Positions 17,545-25,428 of a stretch of 64,000 nt of DNA are shown one piece after another. The stretch covers positions 62,001 to 126,000 of the forward strand of contig NZ_JAMDGZ010000015.1 of assembly GCF_028656935.1 (NCBI RefSeq), written 5' to 3'. Source of the stretch: Pseudomonas rubra. Its GTDB lineage: Bacteria; Pseudomonadota; Gammaproteobacteria; Pseudomonadales; Pseudomonadaceae. The notes below the pieces were generated by a model. That model was not told where the DNA came from. It did not search any database and was given only the letters and a program-made list of their open reading frames with translations. How positions within the stretch are numbered: the stretch's first letter is position 1; the number at the start of each line of letters is the position of its first letter. The position numbers were made by a program, and so were the translations under genes.

Positions 17545-17561
17545 GGCATAATCCTTATGCC
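17545..17561. promoter_or_regulatory. Candidate Xre operator 2
   Basis: Inverted repeat GGCATAA-TCC-TTATGCC, 4 bases from operator 1. The sequence differs from site 1, so it may bind the same protein weakly or simply form part of an AT-rich promoter. Confidence 0.4.
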
Positions 17562-17605
17562 AATTATATTACCAGCCAACCAGGGTGTGCAGGGGGACGA
17601 TGTGA

Positions 17606-18046
17606 TCAGCTTTTTTCCTGTTCCAGACGCAGGGCTTCAGGGGTGTCGGGCAGGCGCTCGACCACCCGCAGTTTTTCCGGTGCCTGACGGCTGCGCCAGG
17701 CGCTGAAAGCCACCAGTTCATCGGACACGGCTTTCATCACCCAGGCCAGCACGGCGATGTCATCGAGCAAGCCCACGCCCAACAACCAGTCGGGAATCGC
17801 GTCCAGCGGGCTGACAAAATACAGCAGCCCCGCCACCACGGTGATCAGCGCCTTAGTGCTGATGGTTCGGTACTCGCCGCGCCACCAGGCCAGGCACAGG
17901 GCCTGCATCAGGCGCACATCCTCGCGCAGTTTGCCCAGCCGTGGGCCTTTGCGCGCCACGGCAAAAATCAGCGCCGGCAGGCGCCCACGACTGAGCAGAC
18001 GCTCGGCCAATGGCAGAAATCGAGCGAAATTCCACGGTGCTTTCAT
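17606..18046 (-). CDS. DUF1232 (YkvA-like) membrane protein
   Basis: A 146-residue protein. The core is the DUF1232 segment LITVVAGLLYFVSPLDAIPD then WLLGVGLLDDIAVLAW, with the diagnostic YFVSPLDAIPD and LGVGLLDD patterns, and one or two membrane helices. The function of the family is unknown. The ATG at 18046 is chosen because GGAGG lies six bases upstream; a longer in-frame ORF would translate through the DnaA-box palindrome at 18072-18102. No other gene seems to belong to its unit. Confidence 0.88.
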   Translation of the reverse strand: MKAPWNFARFLPLAERLLSRGRLPALIFAVARKGPRLGKLREDVRLMQALCLAWWRGEYRTISTKALITVVAGLLYFVSPLDAIPDWLLGVGLLDDIAVLAWVMKAVSDELVAFSAWRSRQAPEKLRVVERLPDTPEALRLEQEKS

Positions 18047-18071
18047 ACGGCCTCCAGGGCCAGTGCCAAGG

Positions 18072-18102
18072 AAGGTTATCCACAATAATTGTGGATAACC
18101 TT
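18072..18102. promoter_or_regulatory. Head-to-head pair of consensus DnaA boxes
   Basis: A 31-base perfect palindrome around one central base. Each arm carries the strict DnaA box TTATCCACA (18076-18084 on plus, 18090-18098 on minus). It lies 26 bases upstream of the DUF1232 start codon, within its probable promoter or leader. DnaA binding is inferred from the motif; a simple hairpin role is also possible. Confidence 0.6.
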
Positions 18103-18282
18103 GTGAACAGAGCTCAGTTTCAGGCTCAAGGCGCCCGCCCGGCAAGGGTCCGGGTTAAATCGGGCGTTTTTTACACACCTGTTTCAATTGCGCAAACGTT
18201 TTGTCTGTTGCGCCCTGATTCATCGCCACGCAGTTTTTCAGACCTTGCCTGGCGATCAGGGTTCGCTCACAGCCATAAACAA

Positions 18283-18308
18283 CAACGCCCCGTCGAGACG
18301 GGGCGTTG
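18283..18308 (-). terminator. Terminator of the FKBP gene
   Basis: Arms of twelve bases (CAACGCCCCGTC and its inverse) with a tight loop, 17 bases after the FKBP stop, followed on the minus strand by the T-rich TTGTTT. Confidence 0.75.
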
Positions 18309-18324
18309 CAGGGATCAGCCAGCC

Positions 18325-19047
18325 TTACTCGGCAGCAGGATCGGCATCAGCCTTGGCCTGGTCCTTGATACCCAGCAGTTCGAGCTCGAACACCAGCACC
18401 GAGTTAGCCGGGATCATCGGGCTCGGGCTTTGGGCGCCGTAGGCCAGGTCGGACGGGATGTACAGCTTGTACTTCTCACCCACGTGCATCAGTTGCAGGC
18501 CTTCGACCCAACCCGGGATCACGCCGCTGACCGGCAGGTCGATCGGGCTGCCACGCTCGACGGAGCTGTCGAAGACCTTGCCATCGACCAGCTTGCCTTC
18601 GTAGTGGACGGTGACCACGTCAGTCGGCTTTGGCTGGGCGCCGTCGGCCTTCTTGATCACTTCGTACTGCAGGCCCGAAGCGGTGGTGACCACGCCAGCC
18701 TTCTTGCCGTTTTCTTCAAGGAACTTCTTGCCCGAAGCGGCCGACTCTTCGCTCATCTTGACCAGGCGCTCTTCAGCGCGCTTCTGCAAGGCGGCGAAGG
18801 CTTCAACCAGCTCTTCGTCCTTGATCTTCTGTTCTTTCTTGCCGACAGCATCTTCGATACCTTGAGCGACAGCTTTCGAATCAAGGTCGTCCATGCCTTC
18901 CTGAGCCAGGCTCTTGCCCATGTTCAGGCCAATACCGTAGGAGGCTTTTTGTGCCGGGGTCTTCAGCTCGACGCTGGTCTGCGAATCGCAACCCGCCAGT
19001 ACCAGGCTAACCAGGGCAACCGCAGCCGCCAACCGATGCTGTTTCAT
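18325..19047 (-). CDS. FKBP-type peptidyl-prolyl isomerase lipoprotein
   Basis: A 240-residue FkpA/Mip-like isomerase that assists folding of exported proteins. A lipoprotein signal peptide ends in LVLAGC (lipidated Cys20). An N-terminal helical dimerisation domain (about 30-125) contains IGLNMGKSLAQEG and is rich in Lys/Glu. The C-terminal FKBP domain (about 135-230) contains VTVHYEGKLVDG, FDSS, VIPGWVEGLQLM and VFELELLGI. Starting at 19047 is supported by AAGGAAA upstream and the signal peptide. Location is predicted to be a membrane-anchored periplasmic dimer. Confidence 0.94.
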   Translation of the reverse strand: MKQHRLAAAVALVSLVLAGCDSQTSVELKTPAQKASYGIGLNMGKSLAQEGMDDLDSKAVAQGIEDAVGKKEQKIKDEELVEAFAALQKRAEERLVKMSEESAASGKKFLEENGKKAGVVTTASGLQYEVIKKADGAQPKPTDVVTVHYEGKLVDGKVFDSSVERGSPIDLPVSGVIPGWVEGLQLMHVGEKYKLYIPSDLAYGAQSPSPMIPANSVLVFELELLGIKDQAKADADPAAE

Positions 19048-19322
19048 GCTATTTCCTTGTTCATGCGCCAATAGGGCAATCGAGTAAAGCCGCGAGCTTA
19101 TCAGGCGGCCACGACCAATGGCTACCGGCATGAGAGCAAGAAAACCCGGATAAGTTCAGCCAGATTAAACCTTCTTCATCCTCCACTGCAGCCAGTGGCC
19201 AGTATTGACGGGAGCAGGCGCTTGGGCAAATCCGTCGATGAGGTTTTGTAGCAGTTTGTATCGATGCAACTCAGTAGGCGGTTATCATCCCCGACAGCGA
19301 AGCAGCGGCAAGGACAGCAGCA

Positions 19323-20048
19323 ATGTGGGACGGCAGGGTCACCTTCAGCGACTACTGGTTCGGCTACGTGGGCCACAGCGAGGATTCCTCGGCCCACAGC
19401 CATGTGGCCATCCAGCTGTGCGTCGGCATTCACGGCCCGGTGCAGGTCGAATTCGAGCAGCACAGCCTGCAGGGCGCCGGCGTCATCATCGGGCCCTTCG
19501 TCAAACACCGCTCAGTTCGACAAGCACAGCCGCTGGCATTTTTGTTCATCTACCCCGAGTCCCCTCTGGGGCGTGCACTCAACGCCCAGTTGCCTCTCAA
19601 TGGCAGCGCCATGGCCAGCCAGGCGATCGTCGACTGTTTTGCCCAGCAACGCAGCATCGAACAGACCGTAACAGCGCTCAACCGCACCCTTGGCAGCGCA
19701 GCCGATTTCGACCCGCGCCTGGCCTGCGCCTTGTCCTTGTTGCGCGAGGATTGCGACGGCAGCGGTGCGGTCGCGCGCGCTGCCGAAGCAGTCGGGCTGT
19801 CCAGCCCGCGCCTGCGCCACGTGGCCACTCGCGACATGGGCGTGCCGCTGTCGCAATGGATCATCTGGCGCAAGCTTGTGCGCGCCGGGCACGCCCTGGC
19901 CGCCGGCCACAGCTTGAGTGAAGCCGCCCTGGACGGCGGTTTTGCCGACCAGGCACACCTGAGCCGAATGATGCGGCGCATGCTCGGTCTGTCTCCCGCG
20001 CAAGCTGCGGCGGTGCTGACGCGCACAAGCGATTCGTTCAATACCTGA
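19323..20048 (+). CDS. AraC-family transcriptional regulator
   Basis: A 241-residue regulator with an N-terminal cupin-like sensing region (histidines in SAHSHVAIQL) and a C-terminal AraC double helix-turn-helix from about residue 140 (VARAAEAVGLSSPRLRHVAT, then LSEAALDGGFADQAHLSRMM). The ATG at 19323 has AGGA upstream. It lies 51 bases before a tripartite efflux operon on the same strand, so it probably activates or is cotranscribed with it. The effector is unknown. Confidence 0.9.
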   Translation: MWDGRVTFSDYWFGYVGHSEDSSAHSHVAIQLCVGIHGPVQVEFEQHSLQGAGVIIGPFVKHRSVRQAQPLAFLFIYPESPLGRALNAQLPLNGSAMASQAIVDCFAQQRSIEQTVTALNRTLGSAADFDPRLACALSLLREDCDGSGAVARAAEAVGLSSPRLRHVATRDMGVPLSQWIIWRKLVRAGHALAAGHSLSEAALDGGFADQAHLSRMMRRMLGLSPAQAAAVLTRTSDSFNT

Positions 20049-20099
20049 TTGCCTGCAATCGCCATGCTCGGCCCCTCTTGATCATTTGGGGCACCGTTC

Positions 20100-21161
20100 A
20101 TGGGCAAGCCTAACTACTTGAAACTGGCGGTCTGTAGCGCCGTCATAGGCGGCCTGGCGCTGCTCGGCTGGCAACGCTGGGAATACGCCCGGCAGTACGT
20201 CAGCACCGATAACGCCGAGGTCGAAGGCATCATCGTACCCATCCGCGCCAGGCTCTCGGGCACCGTTGTCAACGTGCCGGTGCAGCACAACAGCGCGGTG
20301 GCCAGCGGCGACTTGTTGCTGCAACTGCGCGATGACGAATACCTGCAGCAAAGCCACAAGGCCCAGGCGGCTTTGGACGGGCTGCGGGCGGCCACCGGCA
20401 GCCAGGGCGCACCCGGGCTGCTGGATAGCCAGGCACGCAGCGCCGCGGCCAACAGCCAGGCCGCCGCCGCGACCATCGGCCAGCTCGCGGCCGGCCTCGA
20501 ACAAGCCCGCAGCGACTACCAGCGCGCCCAGCGCCTGGCCGTGCAGGGGGTGCTCAGCCACCAGGAACTGGAAGCGGCCAAGGCCCGTTTCGCCGCCCTT
20601 GGCCATCAGTTGCAAGGCGCCCGCAACAACGCCCGGGCCGCAGCCCAGGGCAGCCTGGCGCAGCAGGCTGCGCTGAACCTGGAAAACTTTCGCATCGAGG
20701 CTGCCCAGGCTGACCTTGAGCTGTCGCGGATTCGCTTGCAGGACACCCGTCTGCACGCACCGCTAAGCGGCATTGTGGCCGACAAGCACGTCGAGCCCGG
20801 GCAGTTCGTGGTCGCAGGGCAGAAGTTGTTGAGCCTGGTCGCCACCGAGCAGTTGTGGGTGGTGGCCAATTTCAAGGAGACCCAGATCGGCCGGGTACGG
20901 GTTGGCCAGCCTGCACGTATCACCCTCGACGCGTTCCCCGATACGGTGTTCCTGGGCCGTGTACAAAGCCTGGTGCCGGCCACCGGTTCACGCTTCTCAT
21001 TGCTGCCGCAGGAAAACGCCAGCGGCAACTTCACTAAAGTGGTCCAGCGCCTGCAGGCGCGGATCGAGCTGGAGCAGGTTGCCCAGCCATACCAAGCCGC
21101 CCTGCGCCAGGGCATGAGCGCACTGGTCGAGGTCGACACCGCTGATGAGCACAGGTTATGA
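20100..21161 (+). CDS. HlyD/EmrA-family membrane fusion protein
   Basis: A 353-residue periplasmic adaptor. A single N-terminal anchor helix (VCSAVIGGLALLG, about 11-23) is followed by a lipoyl/barrel-sandwich half (ARLSGTVVNVPVQHNSAVAS), a long alpha-helical coiled-coil hairpin (about 85-205, many Ala/Gln repeats), the second lipoyl half (LHAPLSGIVADKHVEPG) and a beta-barrel (LWVVANFKETQIGRVRVGQP). EmrA-type adaptors link an MFS pump to an outer-membrane channel. It overlaps the next gene by 4 bases. The substrate is not predictable. Confidence 0.92.
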   Translation: MGKPNYLKLAVCSAVIGGLALLGWQRWEYARQYVSTDNAEVEGIIVPIRARLSGTVVNVPVQHNSAVASGDLLLQLRDDEYLQQSHKAQAALDGLRAATGSQGAPGLLDSQARSAAANSQAAAATIGQLAAGLEQARSDYQRAQRLAVQGVLSHQELEAAKARFAALGHQLQGARNNARAAAQGSLAQQAALNLENFRIEAAQADLELSRIRLQDTRLHAPLSGIVADKHVEPGQFVVAGQKLLSLVATEQLWVVANFKETQIGRVRVGQPARITLDAFPDTVFLGRVQSLVPATGSRFSLLPQENASGNFTKVVQRLQARIELEQVAQPYQAALRQGMSALVEVDTADEHRL

Positions 21162-22714
21162 AGTCGCCCTGGCTGGTCGCCTTCAGCGTGACCTTGATCT
21201 CGATGATGGAGTTACTTGACGTCACCATCGTCAACGTCGCCATTCCCAGCCTGATGGGCAATTTTGGCGCCTCGGTGGATGAAATCTCCTGGGTCTCGAC
21301 CGGCTACATCGTCGCCAACGTGGTGATCCTCCCGGCCAGCGGCTGGCTGTCGGCCTGGTTCGGCCGGCGCAACTACTACCTGGTGTCCTCGGCCCTGTTC
21401 GTGCTCGCCTCGCTGGGCTGCGCGATGTCCAGCGAGCTCTGGCAACTGGTAGCCATGCGGATCATCCAGGGCCTGGCCGGCGGTGGCTTGCTGGGTATCT
21501 CCCAGGCGATCATCTACGACGTGTTCCCCAAGGAAAAGGTCAGCACTGGCCTGGCCCTGTACGGGGTCGGGGTAATGATGGGACCGACCCTTGGGCCCTC
21601 GGTGGGCGGTTACCTGATTGATGAATTCTCCTGGCACTGGATATTTCTGATCAACCTGCCGATCGGCGCTGTGGCGATCCTTCTGTCGTGGCTCTGCGTG
21701 CATGACTCGATCAACGAGAAACGCCCACAAAGCATCGACTACATCGGCTTCGCCCTGCTCGCCCTGGGCGTAGGCAGCCTGCAGATCATGCTCGAGCGTG
21801 GCGAACACTGGGACTGGCTGGAGTCGGACCTGACCCTCGCCTGCCTGCTACTGGGCAGCTTCAGCCTGCTGGCGTTCTTCTACTGGGAACAGCGCGTGGC
21901 CACCCCCATCGTCAACATGGCGCTGTTTCGCAACCGCGAGTTCCTCCTGGGTTCGATCTGTGCCTTTTGCGTTGGCTTCGGCTTGTACAGCACGCTGTTC
22001 ATGGTGCCCTTGCTGCTGCAGACGCTATTGGAGCAAAGCGCGTACCAGAGCGGCATGGTGATTTTCCCCGGGGCCCTGGCCAGCGCCGTAAGCACCCTGG
22101 TGATCGGCAAGCTGTCTCAGGAAAACAAGATTGATGAGCGGCTGTTCGTCAGCATCGGCATCCTGATTTACGGCTATGCGATGTACCTGCACACCCAGTT
22201 CACCCTGCAGAGCACCCCCGACAGCCTGTACTGGCCGCTGATCATCCGTGGGCTGGGCCTGGGCATGATCTTCGTGCCGCTGACCAACCTGGCCATGCGG
22301 CCACTGCCACCGGCACTGCTGGCTGTGGGCTCAGGCGTGCTCAACCTGATGCGTCAGTTGGGCGGCAGTGTCGGCATCGCCATCGCCGCCAGCTTGCTCG
22401 GGCGCTGGTCCTGGGCACGCTACCGGCAACTGTCGGAGCAGGTCAGCGAAGCGCGACTGGGCAGCCACAGTGGCTGGCAAGCACCGTCTCTCGATAGCGC
22501 CAATGCACAGTTCGATCCCCTGCTGCTGGCGCTGCGCGAAACCCACACCCAGGCGCAGATGCTCGGTTTCAGCATGCTCTTCGGCCTGCTCGGCGCGGTG
22601 ATGCTGATCGGTGTGCCGATGGTCCTGCTGATGCGCAACCCCAAACGAATCGCTCAACCAGAACAGGAAGCCTTGCCGTGCTCGAACGACGCTCGCCAAT
22701 CCTCGCAAGCCTGA
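21158..22714 (+). CDS. DHA2-family MFS drug efflux pump, EmrB-like
   Basis: A 518-residue proton-driven transporter with about 14 membrane segments. The DHA2 signatures include LDVTIVNVAIPSL in helix 1 and the motif C-like GVGVMMGPTLGPSVGGYLID in helix 5. It overlaps the adaptor gene by ATGA and the outer-membrane gene by 37 bases, so all three are translated from one message as an EmrAB-TolC-like complex spanning both membranes. The substrate is unknown; typical ones are hydrophobic drugs, detergents or siderophore-like compounds. Confidence 0.93.
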   Translation: MKSPWLVAFSVTLISMMELLDVTIVNVAIPSLMGNFGASVDEISWVSTGYIVANVVILPASGWLSAWFGRRNYYLVSSALFVLASLGCAMSSELWQLVAMRIIQGLAGGGLLGISQAIIYDVFPKEKVSTGLALYGVGVMMGPTLGPSVGGYLIDEFSWHWIFLINLPIGAVAILLSWLCVHDSINEKRPQSIDYIGFALLALGVGSLQIMLERGEHWDWLESDLTLACLLLGSFSLLAFFYWEQRVATPIVNMALFRNREFLLGSICAFCVGFGLYSTLFMVPLLLQTLLEQSAYQSGMVIFPGALASAVSTLVIGKLSQENKIDERLFVSIGILIYGYAMYLHTQFTLQSTPDSLYWPLIIRGLGLGMIFVPLTNLAMRPLPPALLAVGSGVLNLMRQLGGSVGIAIAASLLGRWSWARYRQLSEQVSEARLGSHSGWQAPSLDSANAQFDPLLLALRETHTQAQMLGFSMLFGLLGAVMLIGVPMVLLMRNPKRIAQPEQEALPCSNDARQSSQA

Positions 22715-24027
22715 TGGCCCTGGTACTGCTCGGCAGCAGCCAACTGACCCGGGCTGATGACCTCTACCAGCTCTACCGCAACGCCCTGGCCCATGACATG
22801 AAATACGCCGCAGCCCTCGAACAGCAACGTGCCAGCAACGAGAAAGAACCCCAGGGCCGTGCCCTGCTGTTGCCCAACCTGTCACTTGAAGGGGGCGCCG
22901 CCTGGGTTGATCGCGAAGACAGTGGCGCGACCACACGCAACCGCGACAACTCCAATGCCTACGCACTGGTGCTGATCCAGCCGCTGCTGCGATGGCAGAA
23001 CGTGATCGGCCATGAGCAGAGCAAAGCCCTGGTACTGGCCGGCGAGATCAGCCTGCAGGTCGCCCGCCAGGACCTGATGCTGCGGGTCGCCGCCGCCTAC
23101 TTCGACCTGCTGCTGGGCGAAGACCTGCTCGCCACCAGCCGCCAGCAGGTGCGCACCCTGCAGGAGCAACGCAGCAAGGCTGAACGCTTCTACCAGGCTG
23201 GATCCGGTACCGAAAGCGAGGTGCAACGCATCCAGGCCCGCTACGACCTGGCCTATGCCCGGCAGATGGCTGCGCACAACGCCGTGCAGTTGCACCAGCA
23301 AACCCTGGCGCAGTTGACCGGCAGCACACCGGCGTCGCTGGCCCGGCTCGCCCCCCAGGTGCGCTTCGAAGGCCCGCAACCGTCGCTGATCGACACCTGG
23401 GCCGAGCAGGCGCAACAACACAACCTCAAGGTCCAGGCGGCGCAGATCAAGCGCCTGGTGGCAGAAAAGGAAATCGACAGGCAGCAGGCCGGGCATCTGC
23501 CCACGCTCGACCTGGTGGCCGCTCACGGGCGCTTTGCCTCGGTGGGCGGCAGCCTGTACGACGTCACCCTGCCCGAAGAAAAGTACACCCAGACGGTGGT
23601 CGGCGTGCAGCTCAGCCTGCCGTTGTACGCCGGTGGCGGCACCACCAGCCGTACCCGCGAAGCCCGCGCCTTGCACGCAGTAGCCCTGGATGAAGTCGAG
23701 GACGCGCGCCGCGAGGCCGACCTGTTGGCGCGCCAGGCCTACTTGACCCTGACCAACGGCATCAGCCAGTACACGGCGCTGCAACAGGCACTGCGTTCAA
23801 GCCAGAGCAACCTGAGCTCGACCACCCGCGCCTTCGAGGCCGGCGCCCGGATCAGTGCCGATGTGCTGGACGCCGAGCAGCAGGTGACCCAGACCGAGCA
23901 GCAACTGGCCGAACAGCGTTATTCAATCGTACTGGCCCAGCTCAAGCTGCTGGCCGCCAGCGGCAGCCTCGGCGATGCCGGCCTGCAAGAAATCAACGCG
24001 CTGTTGTCAGCGGGCACTCAAGGGTAG
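22678..24027 (+). CDS. TolC-family outer-membrane efflux protein
   Basis: A 449-residue outer-membrane channel. The GTG start at 22678 (AGGAAG upstream) gives a proper signal peptide MLERRSPILASLMALVLLGS; an ATG at 22714 would remove the basic N-terminus. Repeated helical OEP units are visible (DLYQLYRNALAHDMKYAAAL, and the matching second half ADVLDAEQQVTQTEQQLAEQ), and KYTQTVVGVQLSLPLYAGGG is a typical beta-strand segment. It is more like the type I-secretion TolC branch than the lipoprotein OprM branch, since no lipobox cysteine is present. It converges with the LysR gene, overlapping 10 bases. Confidence 0.92.
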   Translation: MLERRSPILASLMALVLLGSSQLTRADDLYQLYRNALAHDMKYAAALEQQRASNEKEPQGRALLLPNLSLEGGAAWVDREDSGATTRNRDNSNAYALVLIQPLLRWQNVIGHEQSKALVLAGEISLQVARQDLMLRVAAAYFDLLLGEDLLATSRQQVRTLQEQRSKAERFYQAGSGTESEVQRIQARYDLAYARQMAAHNAVQLHQQTLAQLTGSTPASLARLAPQVRFEGPQPSLIDTWAEQAQQHNLKVQAAQIKRLVAEKEIDRQQAGHLPTLDLVAAHGRFASVGGSLYDVTLPEEKYTQTVVGVQLSLPLYAGGGTTSRTREARALHAVALDEVEDARREADLLARQAYLTLTNGISQYTALQQALRSSQSNLSSTTRAFEAGARISADVLDAEQQVTQTEQQLAEQRYSIVLAQLKLLAASGSLGDAGLQEINALLSAGTQG

Positions 24028-24950
24028 TGGCCGTCTCGGTACTGCGCCGCGACTTCGCGCAAAACCTCGCACAGCCATTGCGCCGGCAAAGCCAGGGGCA
24101 AGGCGGCGTTGCTGCATATGCCGACCGAGCCGCCCGGCTCGCTGACACCCAGGTCCAGCTCGCACAGTTCGCCGCGGCTGAGATCGACCCGCACTGCATC
24201 GCGCGGTGCGACCCAGAGCGCATCGCTGCCCTGCACATAACGGCGGCTGAGGGCCGGCGACAGGGTTTCCAGGCGTTGCGCAGGTTGCTCGATCGCGCAC
24301 TGCACGAACAGGCTGTCGGCGTGCTTGCGGATGGTCGTGCCGGCCAATGGCAACACCAGCGGGTAGCGCCCGACCTGGCTGCGCTCGATCGGCTGACGGC
24401 CGAGCAAGGGGTGACCCGGGCGCACCACCAGCGACATCGACTCGCTGTACAGGTGCTCGAACAGCAACCCCTGGATCTGCGGGCTGTCGGTCATGCGCCC
24501 GATCACCAGGTCCAGCTCACCCACGTGCAACTGCCCCAGCAGGTGTGCACTGGGGCCGGTAGCGACGCTGACCACCAGGGCCGCATGGCGCTGGTGCAAG
24601 CGGCATAGCACTTCGGGCATCAGCAGGCTTTCGACGGTCGACAGCACGCCAACGCGCACCTGGGGCGGCGCGTGCTCTTCACCGCGCAGCGTACTCACTC
24701 CTTCACGCAACGCCTGCACACTGGGGCCGGCGTAGCGCATGAAACGCACCCCGGCCGGGGTCAGCTCGACGCCCTGCTTGCTACGCTCGAACAGCCGTGT
24801 CTGCAGCAGGTCTTCGAGTTCCTTGAGGGTTTTGGAGATGGCCGGCTGACTGATCGCCATGGCATCGGCAGCCTTAGCGAAACTGCCCTGGCGGGCAATT
24901 TCGAGAAAGCACAGCAGGTGACGGAATTTGATCCGGGTATCGAGGTTCAT
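24018..24950 (-). CDS. LysR-family transcriptional regulator, PcaQ/GbpR-like
   Basis: A 310-residue LysR-type regulator. The N-terminal winged helix is IKFRHLLCFLEIARQGSFAK then AADAMAISQPAISKTLKELE, a pattern close to PcaQ, GbpR and similar regulators of aromatic or sugar catabolism. The C-terminal effector domain begins near residue 95 (VRVGVLSTVESLLMPEVL). It is transcribed toward the efflux operon, so a link with the pump is possible but not shown. Its own promoter overlaps the REP cluster near 24977. Confidence 0.88.
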   Translation of the reverse strand: MNLDTRIKFRHLLCFLEIARQGSFAKAADAMAISQPAISKTLKELEDLLQTRLFERSKQGVELTPAGVRFMRYAGPSVQALREGVSTLRGEEHAPPQVRVGVLSTVESLLMPEVLCRLHQRHAALVVSVATGPSAHLLGQLHVGELDLVIGRMTDSPQIQGLLFEHLYSESMSLVVRPGHPLLGRQPIERSQVGRYPLVLPLAGTTIRKHADSLFVQCAIEQPAQRLETLSPALSRRYVQGSDALWVAPRDAVRVDLSRGELCELDLGVSEPGGSVGICSNAALPLALPAQWLCEVLREVAAQYRDGHYP

Positions 24951-24976
24951 TGCGCGAGTTTATCGCAGTTCGGGTG

Positions 24977-25066
24977 GGTGGGAGCGGCGATGCGGCGCCC
25001 CGACTTGCCCCGCGATAGCATTCAGCCAGTCACCTCGCATCGCGGGGCAAGCCCGCTCCCACTCCA
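24977..25066. repeat. REP pair; outer copy encodes the NirD tail
   Basis: Two REP-type units in inverse orientation separated by about 20 bases: a variant with GGCGATGCGGCGCCCCGACT and a standard GCATCGCGGGGCAAGCCCGC. The standard copy lies inside the nirD reading frame, adding AGLPRDAR to the C-terminus. The variant copy recurs inverted at 43804-43839. Confidence 0.85.
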
Positions 25067-25428
25067 CCCCACCCCAACTCCACCTGCTCACCACTGATCC
25101 GCACCGGCCACACCTGCAGCGCCTGCTGCGGGTCCTCCAGGCAACGCCCATCGTGCAAACAGAAATGCTGCTTGTACAACGGCGCCGCCACTACCAGCTC
25201 GCCCTTGAGCTCGCCGATCAGCCCGCGACCAATCACATTGGCCCCGGACCTGGGGTCATGGTTATCCACGGCAAACACAGGCGTGGGCTGCCCGGGCAGG
25301 TAGAACAGCGCCACCTGACGGTCATCGAACCACACCACCACCCCGGACTGGGCGACCAGATCGGCGCGGGTGCAGACCGTCTGCCATTGTTGCGCCTGAA
25401 CAGCTACTGCAGCGTTGGACTGGCTCAT
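25030..25428 (-). CDS. nirD: Nitrite reductase small subunit NirD
   Basis: A 132-residue Rieske-like small subunit of the cytoplasmic NADH-dependent nitrite reductase, which makes ammonium from nitrite with NirB. The body is typical NirD (TVCTRADLVAQSGVVVW, YKQHFCLHDGRCLEDP, VWPVRISGEQVEL). NirD proteins lack the Rieske cluster ligands, and here the expected Cys/His set is incomplete too. The last 15 or so residues are read from a REP element and are unlikely to be functional. Its start codon overlaps the nirB stop by 1 base (TGATG). Confidence 0.93.
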   Translation of the reverse strand: MSQSNAAVAVQAQQWQTVCTRADLVAQSGVVVWFDDRQVALFYLPGQPTPVFAVDNHDPRSGANVIGRGLIGELKGELVVAAPLYKQHFCLHDGRCLEDPQQALQVWPVRISGEQVELGWGGVGAGLPRDAR

